NCBI GenBank assembly: GCA_007119345.1
Contig: SKPV01000033.1
Span: forward strand, 1 to 9,753
Reading direction: 5' to 3'
DNA length: 9,753 nucleotides
Source of the DNA: Halovivax sp.
GTDB taxonomy: Archaea; Halobacteriota; Halobacteria; Halobacteriales; Natrialbaceae
In this document: piece by piece, positions 1-6,759 of the stretch
Position numbering within the stretch: the stretch's first letter is position 1
Layout of the letters: every line of letters starts with the position of its first letter
Translations under genes and position numbers: made by a program
Notes under the pieces: generated by a model
Told to the model about the DNA's origin: nothing
The model's input: only the letters and a program-made list of their open reading frames with translations
Databases searched by the model: none

Positions 1-868
1 CCGCGTTCCGATCCCAGTCGACGTCGGCGCCGAAACGGGCCGCGTGCTCGACGATCGCGGCGTCGCCCTGCGCGCTCGGCCGCGCGCCCTCGACGCGGAC
101 CGGGCCCGCTTCGCCGGCGACGGCGCCCGCCGCGACGAGGTACGAGATCGAGGAGAAGTCGCCGGGGACGGCGTACTCGCCCGCGCCCGGTCCGTAGCGC
201 TGTCCACCGTCGACGGCGAACCCCGCGTCGGTCGCCGCCGCCGCGACCCCGAAGTCCGCGAGGACCTCGATCGTCACGTCGACGTACGGGGCGGACTTGA
301 GCTCGGTCTCCATGTCGATCTCGATCCCAGGGTCGGTCGCCGCGCCGGCCATCAGCAGCGCCGTCACGTACTGGGAGGAGACGTCCCCCGGGATCGAGAC
401 CGATCCGCCGCCGATCGGACCGTCGACGACCAGCGGTGCCTGCCCGTTCCCGCGAGTGCTCCGGGCGTCGGCGCCGAGTTCCCCGAGGGCGTCGAGAAGC
501 GGTCCCTGGGGCCGACTCCGCAGCGACTCGTCCCCCGTGAGTACCGTGGTCCCGTCGGCGAGCGCGGCCGCGGCCGTGACGAGGCGCATCGTCGTCCCGC
601 TGTTCTCGCAGTCGATCACGTCGTCGGGGACGGCTGGCCGGCCGTCGAAGCCGACGATCTCGAGGTGACCCTCGTCGTCGCGCTCGACGTCGCCGCCGAA
701 TGCCTCGACGGCGCGGGCGGTCGCCCGGGTGTCAGCGCTCCAGAGCGGGTCGCGGACGACCGCGCCCTCGCCGTAGCCCGCCGCGAGGATCGCCCGGTGC
801 GTGTAGCTCTTCGACGGCGGGGCGCGGGCGGTCCCCGCGACCGTCGAGGGGGAGATGGTGACGTCCAT
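1..868 (-). CDS. aroA: 3-phosphoshikimate 1-carboxyvinyltransferase (EPSP synthase), C-terminus off the window
   Basis: Catalyses transfer of the enolpyruvyl group of PEP to shikimate-3-phosphate, the sixth step of the shikimate pathway, in the cytoplasm. The first 289 residues are visible, against about 430 for the family. Seen: the N-terminal PSKSYTHR motif (residues 18-25, with the family's Lys-Ser and Arg ligands), ENSGTTMR at 88-95 (PEP-loop equivalent), a GDESLRSRP stretch at 112-120, SSQY at 164-167 (shikimate-phosphate binding Ser-Ser-Gln) and GDFSSISY at 236-243, where the catalytic Asp (here D237) lies. Start chosen at the ATG whose complement is at 866-868: the motif spacing from the N-terminus is normal, and an AGGTG Shine-Dalgarno match (875-879) lies 6 bases upstream. 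Divergent from the M24 peptidase, with 192 bases between the two starts. Identity is secure; only the truncation limits it. Confidence 0.97.
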   Translation of the reverse strand, partial: MDVTISPSTVAGTARAPPSKSYTHRAILAAGYGEGAVVRDPLWSADTRATARAVEAFGGDVERDDEGHLEIVGFDGRPAVPDDVIDCENSGTTMRLVTAAAALADGTTVLTGDESLRSRPQGPLLDALGELGADARSTRGNGQAPLVVDGPIGGGSVSIPGDVSSQYVTALLMAGAATDPGIEIDMETELKSAPYVDVTIEVLADFGVAAAATDAGFAVDGGQRYGPGAGEYAVPGDFSSISYLVAAGAVAGEAGPVRVEGARPSAQGDAAIVEHAARFGADVDWDRNA

Positions 869-970
869 GGGCGACACCTGGGTCGGTCCGCCTATCACGG
901 TACCGGTTGCCGGCAGTTCTGACGACGGCCGAAGTCGGGTACCGAGAACGGTCGCGGGCGGGGAGCGATC

Positions 971-1032
971 CCCGGATTCCCGAATCCCGGTTATTCGGAT
1001 GCGATCCGCGAAATACCGGGATCCCGGTTATT
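971..1032. promoter_or_regulatory. Cluster of overlapping inverted repeats between aroA and the peptidase (candidate operator)
   Basis: Seen: GGATTC-cc-GAATCC at 974-987; CCGAAT/ATTCGG arms at 980-985 and 993-998; CGGAT-gcg-ATCCG at 996-1008; and a perfect 14-bp palindrome ACCGGGATCCCGGT at 1015-1028. The 12-mer ATCCCGGTTATT occurs twice, at 984-995 and 1021-1032, and the second copy runs into the TATA-like box of the peptidase. The inference that a dimeric regulator binds here is untested. Confidence 0.4.
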
Positions 1033-1035
1033 ATG
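1029..1035 (+). promoter_or_regulatory. TATA-like box for the M24 peptidase gene
   Basis: The A/T-only run TTATTAT is centred about 29 bases before the ATG at 1061. This is the distance at which a haloarchaeal TATA box gives a leaderless transcript beginning at the start codon. No Shine-Dalgarno sequence lies before the ATG, which agrees with leaderless translation. Confidence 0.6.
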
Positions 1036-1060
1036 TACCGGCCCGACGGAACCAGCGCGT

Positions 1061-2245
1061 ATGGACGTCGACCTCTCATCGCTGCGCGAGTACCTCGACG
1101 AGGCGGGCCTGGACGGCTACCTCATCGACGACGACGGGGCGGACGCCGACCAGCAGTACGTGTCGGGCTTCGGCGCGCCGGACCCGTACCAGACGCTGGT
1201 GACCGACGACGGCATCCACCTGCTCGTGTCCGGACTCGAGTACGGCCGCGCGAAGAGCGAGGCGAACGCCGACAGCGTGACCAACACCGCGACCTACGAC
1301 GCGCAGTCGCTGCAGGCCGAACACGGTCCCCACGAGGGGCGGATCCGGCTGATCGAGGCGTTTCTCCGGGACCACGACGTCGAATCGGTCGCGGTGCCGA
1401 AGACCTGTCCCGCCGCGACGGCCGACGGCCTCCGGGACCGGGGGCTCTCGGTGACCGTCGAGACCGACGGGATCGTCGCCGACGTGCGCGCGGTGAAGAC
1501 CGACGAGGAGATCGAGTACATCCGCGAGACGCAGGCGGCCAACCAGCGCGCGATGGCCGTCGCCGAGGGGCTGATCGCCGCCGCGGAGGTCCGGGACGGC
1601 CTCCTCTACCACGAGGGCGAACCGCTGACGAGCGAGCGCGTCAAGACCGAGATCGAGATCGCGCTCCTGCGGGAGGGCTGCGCCCTCGACGAGACGATCG
1701 TCGCCTGCGGGGCGGACGCCGCCGACCCGCACGACCGCGGCAGCGGACCGCTCGAGGCGGACCAGTCGATCGTGATCGACATCTTCCCGCGAGACAAGGA
1801 GACGAAGTACTACGGGGACATGACCCGCACCTTCGTCAGGGGAACGCCCGACGACGAACTCGCCCGGTTCTACGAGGTGACCCGGGAGGCCTACGAGGCC
1901 GCCTTGGACGCCGTCGAGGCCGGAACGACGGGCGAGGCGGTCCACGAGGCCGCCTGCGACGTCATCGAGGGGGCGGGCTACGACTCCCTCCGGAGCGATC
2001 CCGGGGCCGAGACGGGGTTCATCCACAGTACCGGTCACGGCGTCGGCCTCGACATCCACGAGGGGCCGCGGATCTCGCTGACGGGAGAGGAGCTCGAGCC
2101 CGGCCACGCGATCACGATCGAACCCGGCATCTACGACCCCGCCGTCGGCGGCGTCCGCATCGAGGACCTCGTCGTCGTCACCGAGGGCGGCTACGAGAAC
2201 CTGACCGACTACCCGGTGTCGATCGAGCCCGAAGACCGGCGCTGA
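1061..2245 (+). CDS. M24 family metallopeptidase, Xaa-Pro aminopeptidase/dipeptidase type
   Basis: A 394-residue cytoplasmic enzyme expected to cleave peptides next to proline with two metal ions. Seen: an N-terminal creatinase/prolidase-like domain (about residues 1-150), then the pita-bread M24 domain with all five expected metal ligands: D240 in VIDIF, D253 in GDMTRTF, H326 in HSTGHGVGLDIHE, E354 in ITIEPGIY and E368 in VRIEDLVVV. H322 and H333 fit the family's catalytic histidines. Length is normal for the family. The start at 1061 is fixed by the TATA-like box 29 bases upstream and by the N-terminal sequence. The gene is divergent from aroA, and its stop lies inside the first partial unit of a 30-bp tandem array. 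Sequence alone does not separate aminopeptidase from dipeptidase activity, so no symbol is given. Confidence 0.93.
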   Translation: MDVDLSSLREYLDEAGLDGYLIDDDGADADQQYVSGFGAPDPYQTLVTDDGIHLLVSGLEYGRAKSEANADSVTNTATYDAQSLQAEHGPHEGRIRLIEAFLRDHDVESVAVPKTCPAATADGLRDRGLSVTVETDGIVADVRAVKTDEEIEYIRETQAANQRAMAVAEGLIAAAEVRDGLLYHEGEPLTSERVKTEIEIALLREGCALDETIVACGADAADPHDRGSGPLEADQSIVIDIFPRDKETKYYGDMTRTFVRGTPDDELARFYEVTREAYEAALDAVEAGTTGEAVHEAACDVIEGAGYDSLRSDPGAETGFIHSTGHGVGLDIHEGPRISLTGEELEPGHAITIEPGIYDPAVGGVRIEDLVVVTEGGYENLTDYPVSIEPEDRR

Positions 2246-2370
2246 GTTCGGTCCGTCGCGCTCGATCGACGCCGAGATCGACCCGTCGAGCCCGGTCGAC
2301 GCTGAGATCGATCCGTCGCGCTCGGTCGACGCTGCGGCCGGTCCGTCTCGCTCGGTCGATCGGATCGCGG
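2236..2370. repeat. 30-bp tandem repeat array between the peptidase and tyrA
   Basis: Successive 30-bp units are readable at 2251-2280, 2281-2310, 2311-2340 and 2341-2370 (the last degenerate at its 3' end). Recognisable blocks are TCCGTCGCGCTCG followed by GTCGACGCTGAGATCG. A partial unit (about 2236-2250) covers the last codons and TGA stop of the peptidase. It looks like local slippage or duplication that started from the gene end. No function is evident. Confidence 0.8.
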
Positions 2371-2388
2371 GTGCGGCGATCGAACGCC

Positions 2389-2392
2389 TTTT
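2389..2392 (+). promoter_or_regulatory. Weak TATA-like T-tract upstream of tyrA
   Basis: TTTT in CGCCTTTTGG lies 27-30 bases before the tyrA ATG, the position expected for a basal promoter of a leaderless transcript. It is the only A/T-rich spot in this stretch. It could equally be a short termination tract for the peptidase transcript. Confidence 0.35.
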
Positions 2393-2418
2393 GGAACGCG
2401 ACTGGGTAGGATTCGCCG

Positions 2419-3243
2419 ATGGACGTACTGATCGTCGGCGCCGGAACGATGGGCCGGTGGGTCGGCGACACCGTCGACGGGTCGATCACCTTCGCGGACG
2501 TCGACGAGGCGGCGGCCCGAGACGCCGCCGAGGCGGTCGGCGGGCGGACCGCGCCGCTCGATCCGGCCGCGGACGACGCGTCGTACGACGTCGTTTGCCT
2601 CGCCGTGCCGATGACGGCGATCGAGGACGCGGTGGCCCGCCACGCGCCGAGGGCCGAGAGCGCGGTAGTCGACGTCGCGGGGGTGATGGAACCGGCGCTG
2701 GCGGCGATGGAACGCCACGCGCCCGAGCGGGAACGACTCAGCCTCCACCCGCTGTTCGCGCCGGACCGGGCGCCCGGCGCCGTCCCGTTCGTCCGGGGGG
2801 CCGCGGGTCCCCGCACGGACGCGGTCCTGGCCGATCTGGAGGCGGCGGGCAACGACCTGGTGGAGACGACGGCCGACGAGCACGACGGCGCCATGGAGTC
2901 GGTGCAGGCCGCGGCCCACGCCTCGGTGCTCGCGTTCGCGATCGCCGCCGATCGGGTCCCGTCCGGGTTCGAAACCCCGGTCTACGGCGACCTTCGGCGA
3001 CTCGTCGAGCGCGTGACCGGAGGAACGCCGCGCGTCTACGCCGACATCCAGTCGGAGTTCGACGGCGCCGAGGCGGTGGCCGAGGCCGCCGCTCGGATCG
3101 CCGCCGCGGACGCGGACGAGTTCGAGTCGCTCCTCGAGGAGGTGGGCGCGGAGTGGACCGACGGCGAGCGTGCGATCGAGGAATCGACGGACTCGACGCC
3201 TCGAGCGTCGGAAGAAGCGGGCGAACCGCGAGAGCGGAGGTGA
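2419..3243 (+). CDS. tyrA: Prephenate dehydrogenase
   Basis: A 274-residue cytoplasmic enzyme expected to convert prephenate to 4-hydroxyphenylpyruvate with NAD(P), the tyrosine branch after chorismate. Seen: an N-terminal Rossmann fold beginning at residue 1 with VLIVGAGTMG (G7, G9, G12) and an acidic residue at the end of the second strand (FADVD, D27), suggesting NAD rather than NADP. SLHPLF contains H110, which fits the catalytic histidine of TyrA enzymes. A helical C-terminal dimerisation domain follows from about residue 150, and the tail (from about 250) is charged and low in complexity. There is no ACT or chorismate mutase domain, so it is monofunctional. The start is immediately before the nucleotide-binding motif. 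Its nearness to aroA fits aromatic amino acid synthesis. The downstream methyltransferase is coupled to it. Confidence 0.9.
   Translation: MDVLIVGAGTMGRWVGDTVDGSITFADVDEAAARDAAEAVGGRTAPLDPAADDASYDVVCLAVPMTAIEDAVARHAPRAESAVVDVAGVMEPALAAMERHAPERERLSLHPLFAPDRAPGAVPFVRGAAGPRTDAVLADLEAAGNDLVETTADEHDGAMESVQAAAHASVLAFAIAADRVPSGFETPVYGDLRRLVERVTGGTPRVYADIQSEFDGAEAVAEAAARIAAADADEFESLLEEVGAEWTDGERAIEESTDSTPRASEEAGEPRERR
3236..3243 (+). promoter_or_regulatory. Perfect Shine-Dalgarno overlapping the tyrA stop
   Basis: GGAGGTGA is fully complementary to the 3' end of archaeal 16S rRNA. Its last three bases are the tyrA TGA stop, and the next ATG follows after 4 bases. This fixes the methyltransferase start at 3248 and implies translational coupling of the two genes. 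Confidence 0.85.
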
Positions 3244-3247
3244 TCCG

Positions 3248-4864
3248 ATGGAGGACCGACGCGAGGGCGTCATCGCGAACGCCCGCTACCTGCGCAACGT
3301 CCGGCCGATCGACCCCGAGGAGATCCACGAGTACGTCGAGGGCCAGCCCCACCCCGCCGTGGTCCGCCAGCTCCTCCGCGAAGAGGCGCCGACCCTGGGG
3401 TTGATCGAGCGCGAGGACGGCACGTTCGTCCCCGTCCCGGCGGAGCCGGTGGCGCCGCTCGCCGAGCCGGTCGAGGCGTTCCCGGAGCGCTACGAGCGCC
3501 GACTCGAGGAGCACCTCGTCGACCGGTACGGCCCGGACTGGCACGAAGGCGCCTCGGGCGACCTGCTTCGGTCGACGCTCCGGCGGGTGAAGGCCAGCTA
3601 CCTGCACGGCGATCCGGTCGACTACGACGAGGACGTCGCGGCCGGGTACGCGATCTACCACCTCCCGGGCTACTACGCGGCCGTCCAGTACGCACTCGAC
3701 GACCTGGCGGAGCGGAAATTGCTCGGCCGCGAGCTCCGGGTGCTCGACGTCGGGGCGGGCGTCGGGGGCCCGGCGCTGGGGCTCTGTGACTACCTTCCCG
3801 AAGACGCCCTGCTCGAGTACCACGCCGTCGAACCGAGCGACGCGGCCGACATCCTCGAGGCGATGCTCTCGGAGACGCGGCGAAACGTGCACGCGACCGT
3901 CCACCGGACGACGGCCGAGGCGTTCGACCCCCAGTCGGCGGGCGGCGGAGAACCGTACGACCTCGTCATGTTCTGTAACGTCCTCAGCGAACTCGAAGAG
4001 CCGATTTCAGTCTGTCGGCGATACCTCGAGGCGCTCGCCGACGACGGCTCGCTGCTGGCGATGGCGCCCGCGGACAGGGAGACGAGCATCGGCCTCCGGC
4101 GGGTGGAACGGGCGCTCGAGGCCGGCGCGAGGACGGCGAACTTGGGGGAGAAGACGGAATCGGCGTCACTTGAAGGGAAGGCGCAACCGGCCTCGAGCGA
4201 AGGGGAGGCGCAACCGGCGTCCGACGAAGGAGCGGTCGGGAGGGAGTCCGAGGAGTCGGAGACTGACGAGGGAGGGGGCGAAACCGACGACCCCCTCGAC
4301 GTCACCGTCTACGGCCCGGCGGTGCGGCTCTGGCCGGGTCGGACCCCGAGCGACCGGGGCTGGACGTTCGACGTCAGACCGGACCTCGCGGTTCCCTCGT
4401 TCCAGCGGAGCCTCGACCGCGCCGCGAGCGATCCGGATCACGAGCCGGGCGAGTTCGTCAACGTCGACGTCCAGTTCTCCCACTCGATCCTCCGAACGGA
4501 CGGTACCCGCCGCGTCGACCTGTCGCTGGACCCCGGCCGGTGGGCGAAGATGGCCGAGATGGACCGGCACGTCACGAACCGGATCGACCTGGTCGCGGCC
4601 AAGCTCAGCCGGTCGCTGAGCGACGACGGAAGCGTGGGACCGAGCGGATCGTCGCCGAACCCGCTGTTCAAAGTGAGCGACGGGAGCGAGACCGTCGACC
4701 ACTACGCGGTCGTCACCGCGGAGACGGCGATGAACCGGTCGCTGCTGGCGGCGGACTACGGCGACGTGCTCGCCTTCGAATCCGTCCTCGCCCTCTGGAA
4801 CGAGGACGAGCGAGCGTACAACCTCGTCGTGGACGAGGAGACGATCGTCGATCCGGTCGCGTGA
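3248..4864 (+). CDS. Rsm22-like SAM-dependent methyltransferase (predicted ribosomal/rRNA methylase family)
   Basis: A 538-residue cytoplasmic protein. Seen: a helical N-terminal region; YHLPGYYAAVQYAL at about 137-150, resembling the segment before the Rsm22 fold; SAM-binding motif I VLDVGAGVGG (165-174); an acidic motif II residue (E195 in AVEPSD); and MFCNVLSEL (241-249) at the motif IV position. A C-terminal domain begins near 350 (VYGPAVRLWPGR). Residues about 298-348 form a low-complexity acidic insert with 9-residue repeats. Family knowledge: Rsm22/METTL17 proteins act on the mitochondrial small ribosomal subunit and METTL17 carries an Fe-S cluster. Here only three scattered cysteines exist (C180, C243, C256), so that site appears absent. 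An in-frame upstream start at 3170 would overlap tyrA and is rejected because of the strong Shine-Dalgarno. The methyltransferase fold is secure; the Rsm22 assignment is probable, from pattern recognition. Confidence 0.75.
   Translation: MEDRREGVIANARYLRNVRPIDPEEIHEYVEGQPHPAVVRQLLREEAPTLGLIEREDGTFVPVPAEPVAPLAEPVEAFPERYERRLEEHLVDRYGPDWHEGASGDLLRSTLRRVKASYLHGDPVDYDEDVAAGYAIYHLPGYYAAVQYALDDLAERKLLGRELRVLDVGAGVGGPALGLCDYLPEDALLEYHAVEPSDAADILEAMLSETRRNVHATVHRTTAEAFDPQSAGGGEPYDLVMFCNVLSELEEPISVCRRYLEALADDGSLLAMAPADRETSIGLRRVERALEAGARTANLGEKTESASLEGKAQPASSEGEAQPASDEGAVGRESEESETDEGGGETDDPLDVTVYGPAVRLWPGRTPSDRGWTFDVRPDLAVPSFQRSLDRAASDPDHEPGEFVNVDVQFSHSILRTDGTRRVDLSLDPGRWAKMAEMDRHVTNRIDLVAAKLSRSLSDDGSVGPSGSSPNPLFKVSDGSETVDHYAVVTAETAMNRSLLAADYGDVLAFESVLALWNEDERAYNLVVDEETIVDPVA
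4172..4225 (+). repeat. In-frame 27-bp tandem repeat inside the methyltransferase gene
   Basis: Two adjacent 27-bp units (4172-4198 and 4199-4225) plus the start of a third encode E-G-K/E-A-Q-P-A-S-S/D. They lie in a hydrophilic acidic linker (about 4139-4291) whose codons (ACT, CTT, TCA, AGG, GGA) differ from the C/G-ending codons around it. This marks a variable, unconstrained insertion between the methyltransferase fold and the C-terminal domain. Confidence 0.85.
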
Positions 4865-4899
4865 GCGGCCCCAGGGCGGGGCACCAGCAGGCGCGCGTG

Positions 4900-4921
4900 T
4901 TCTTTCCCGTTCTTCCCGTTC
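4900..4921 (+). terminator. Possible pyrimidine-rich termination region after the methyltransferase gene
   Basis: About 36 bases after the stop there is a run made almost only of T and C, with TTCCCGTTC occurring twice. Archaeal termination commonly uses T-rich tracts without hairpins, but no run here exceeds three T, so support is weak. Confidence 0.25.
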
Positions 4922-4967
4922 GACGGTGACGGCCGCCGCGGTCGATCGTCGGCGGCTTCCGGTGGGC

Positions 4968-4971
4968 TTTT
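4968..4971 (+). promoter_or_regulatory. Weak TATA-like T-tract upstream of surE
   Basis: TTTT in GGGCTTTTCG lies 26-29 bases before the surE ATG, matching the position of the T-tract before tyrA. No Shine-Dalgarno precedes the ATG, so a leaderless transcript is likely. Confidence 0.4.
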
Positions 4972-4996
4972 CGCGTCCGGCCCCAACCCGACCGGT

Positions 4997-5815
4997 ATGA
5001 GCGACCGGCGTTCGATACTGCTGACCAACGACGACGGGATCGACGAGCCGGGGATCGCGGCGATGGCCGACGCGCTCTCGGCGGTCGCCGACGTCACCGT
5101 CGTCGCGCCGGCCGGCGATCGGAGCAGCTGCGGGCGATCGATGTCGAGCGAGGTGACGGTCACCGAACGCGACCGCGGCTACGCGGTCGACGGGACGCCG
5201 ACCGACTGCGTGGTGGCCGGACTCGCCGAACTCGCGCCGGAGCCGGACCTGGTCGTCGCGGGGTGCAACGAGGGCGCGAACCTCGGCGCGTACGTCCTCG
5301 GCCGGTCGGGAACGGTCAGCGCGGCCGTCGAGGCCGCGTTCTTCGACGTCCCGGCGATCGCGACCTCGATGTACGTACCGGTCGGCGACGTCTCGTTCGC
5401 GGACGTCGAGACGACGACCGCCGATTTCGCCGAGGCCACGCGGGTGACGCGCTACCTGGTCGAGCACGCGCTCCCGGCCGGCGTCTTTCAGCGGGCGTCC
5501 TACCTCAACGTCAACGTCCCCATGGACGCGGGGTCGAACCTCCCGATGGAGGTCACCCGCCCGTCCAGGCGCTACGAGATGGACGCCACGCGGGAGGGGT
5601 CGACGATCCGCCTCCACGATCGCGTCTGGGAGTCGATGGACCCGGAGACGATGCCCGATCCGGACGGTACCGACCGACGCGCCGTCGCGGAGGGGCGGAT
5701 CAGCGTCTCGCCGCTCGTCGCACCCCACGCCACCTGCCACCACGAATCGCTCGACGACCTCTCGAGCGCGTATCCGGATCCGCCAGCCTCGACGAGCGCG
5801 GACGTGAATTACTAG
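4997..5815 (+). CDS. surE: 5'/3'-nucleotidase SurE
   Basis: A 272-residue cytoplasmic metal-dependent phosphatase that removes phosphate from nucleoside monophosphates. Seen: LLTNDDGI at 8-15 with the metal-binding Asp pair D12 and D13; APAGDRSSCGRS at 37-48 with the metal-ligand serine (S43 or S44); and AGCNEGANLG at 88-97, the equivalent of the family's SGxNxGxN loop, with N91 as the expected ligand. RSGTVSAAVEA at 103-113 matches the conserved (Y)SGTVxAAxE segment. The N-terminal DDG and the Asn-loop give high certainty. Length is normal for the family. The start lies ten residues before the NDDG motif, as is usual, with a TATA-like T-tract 28 bases upstream. It has its own promoter and is not closely linked to the genes either side. 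Its substrate preference is not visible. Confidence 0.96.
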   Translation: MSDRRSILLTNDDGIDEPGIAAMADALSAVADVTVVAPAGDRSSCGRSMSSEVTVTERDRGYAVDGTPTDCVVAGLAELAPEPDLVVAGCNEGANLGAYVLGRSGTVSAAVEAAFFDVPAIATSMYVPVGDVSFADVETTTADFAEATRVTRYLVEHALPAGVFQRASYLNVNVPMDAGSNLPMEVTRPSRRYEMDATREGSTIRLHDRVWESMDPETMPDPDGTDRRAVAEGRISVSPLVAPHATCHHESLDDLSSAYPDPPASTSADVNY

Positions 5816-6027
5816 AATTCCTGCCAGGTGGTCGCCGACGTCGATCGCTCGCATCTCGCCGACGCGGGTGCGAATCCGACCGTTCCAGAGCGACCTTGCC
5901 GATTGCAAGCGATTCCTTGTTGGGCCTCGGGGAAGTGTCAGCCGTTACGACCGGGCGTCCACCGCCACCGAGGCGACATGTTACCGGACGAGCATAACAG
6001 CAAGGTAGGTGGGCGTCCAACGTCAGC

Positions 6028-6032
6028 TAAAT
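6028..6032 (+). promoter_or_regulatory. TATA-like box and weak Shine-Dalgarno before the winged-helix gene
   Basis: TAAAT lies 23-27 bases before the ATG at 6055. A GGTGA Shine-Dalgarno-like string at 6041-6045 lies 9 bases before the same ATG. The two signals suggest different modes (leaderless or led), but both point to this start. The rest of the 5816-6054 gap shows only a 5-bp stem-loop (CTTGC/GCAAG at 5895-5909) and no gene. Confidence 0.4.
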
Positions 6033-6054
6033 CGCCACACGGTGATCGACACAC

Positions 6055-6438
6055 ATGGTACTCAGGACACTCTGGACCCGGCTCTCATCTCGGATGGGCG
6101 AATCGTCGACGGAGGACGGTGCGCCCGACCCGTCGCCCGAGAACGAGTCGTCGACCGAGGACGAGACGTTGAGCTACGCCGAACAGGTCGAATACGGCAA
6201 AGACGAACGCGAACTCTCCGACGAGGACGTCGTGCTTCGCCTGCTCGTCAAGCGCGGGGGCCGCGTCGAGCGCGAGACGATCGTCGAGGAGACGGGCTGG
6301 TCGACCGACCACCTCGAGTCCGTCGTCGACGAGATGGAAGCGGACGACCAGGTCAGCGCCATCACCGTCGGGCGGCGCAACGTCGTCTGTCGGCGAGGAT
6401 TCGAACCGAAAGGATACCGGTCGCACCTGAAGGAGTGA
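6055..6438 (+). CDS. Small winged helix-turn-helix protein
   Basis: A 127-residue acidic cytoplasmic protein, function not recognised beyond the domain. Seen: a disordered acidic Ser/Glu/Asp-rich N-terminus (about residues 14-50), then a wHTH fold from about 54 to 112: helix LSDEDVVLRLLVKRGG, helix-turn-helix ETIVEETGWSTDHLESVVDEME with a recognition helix near 84-95, and a wing strand pair at VSAITVGRRNVVCRRG (100-115). The order resembles MarR-like single-domain wHTH modules common in haloarchaea. It lacks a membrane segment and a ligand domain. The start at 6055 is preferred to the in-frame ATG at 6094 because of the upstream signals. It is convergent with the PGF-CTERM gene and transcribed alone. 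It may be a DNA-binding regulator, with targets unknown. Confidence 0.7.
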   Translation: MVLRTLWTRLSSRMGESSTEDGAPDPSPENESSTEDETLSYAEQVEYGKDERELSDEDVVLRLLVKRGGRVERETIVEETGWSTDHLESVVDEMEADDQVSAITVGRRNVVCRRGFEPKGYRSHLKE

Positions 6439-6759
6439 GGCGGTCGGCCGGGGTCCGAGTGTAGCGATCGACCGCCGGCTACCGCATCCGGGGCGCGTCG
6501 AACCGATCTTCGATTGCTCGTTCGAACCGTTCTCGCTGGTGTTTCAGTACCGTATTCGCGAGTTCGACCCACCCGGTGTCGCGGATAACTCCGACTTTTT
6601 CTCACGGGCAACTCCGGTCATTTCTCACGAGCACAGCCGTCCGGTCTCCCGTGGACAGCCGTCCGGTCCCCCGTGGACAGCCGTCCGGTCTCACGGGTAT
6701 TCTCCATCCCGTGCTCGCGAGTGTGAGGAGCCACCCGTCGCGGAGACGCCGATCGATCG
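6439..6759. other. Convergent intergenic region without a gene
   Basis: This 321-base gap lies between the 3' ends of the winged-helix gene (+) and the surface-protein gene (-). Its only notable content is the repeat array at 6565-6698, whose first 23-bp unit holds a TTTTT tract (6596-6600) that could stop the + transcript. Reading frames here do not have the acidic composition of the neighbouring proteins. Confidence 0.6.
6565..6698. repeat. Array of 22-23 bp direct repeats (5 clear units, 1 degenerate)
   Basis: Units run head to tail without spacers: a degenerate 22-mer at 6565-6586; two 23-mers AACTCCG...CTCACGRGC at 6587-6609 and 6610-6632; and three 22-mers ACAGCCGTCCGGTC... at 6633-6654, 6655-6676 and 6677-6698. 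The two sub-families share CCGGT and TCTCACGGG-like ends, so they look like one diverged array. The absence of spacers excludes a CRISPR array. Protein binding and termination are both possible. Confidence 0.8.

Noticed and set aside
907..2409. 500-codon + frame overlapping the peptidase
   Set aside because: Arg-rich shadow of the M24 gene in another frame, with no family motifs.
4166..5908. 580-codon open frame on the minus strand
   Set aside because: It is antisense to the methyltransferase and surE; its Arg/Val-rich composition is typical of a shadow frame in GC-rich DNA.
5895..5909. CTTGC-cgatt-GCAAG stem-loop after surE as terminator
   Set aside because: Only 5 bp and no following T-tract; chance is likely.
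6565..6698. CRISPR array
   Set aside because: Repeats abut without unique spacers and no cas gene is near.
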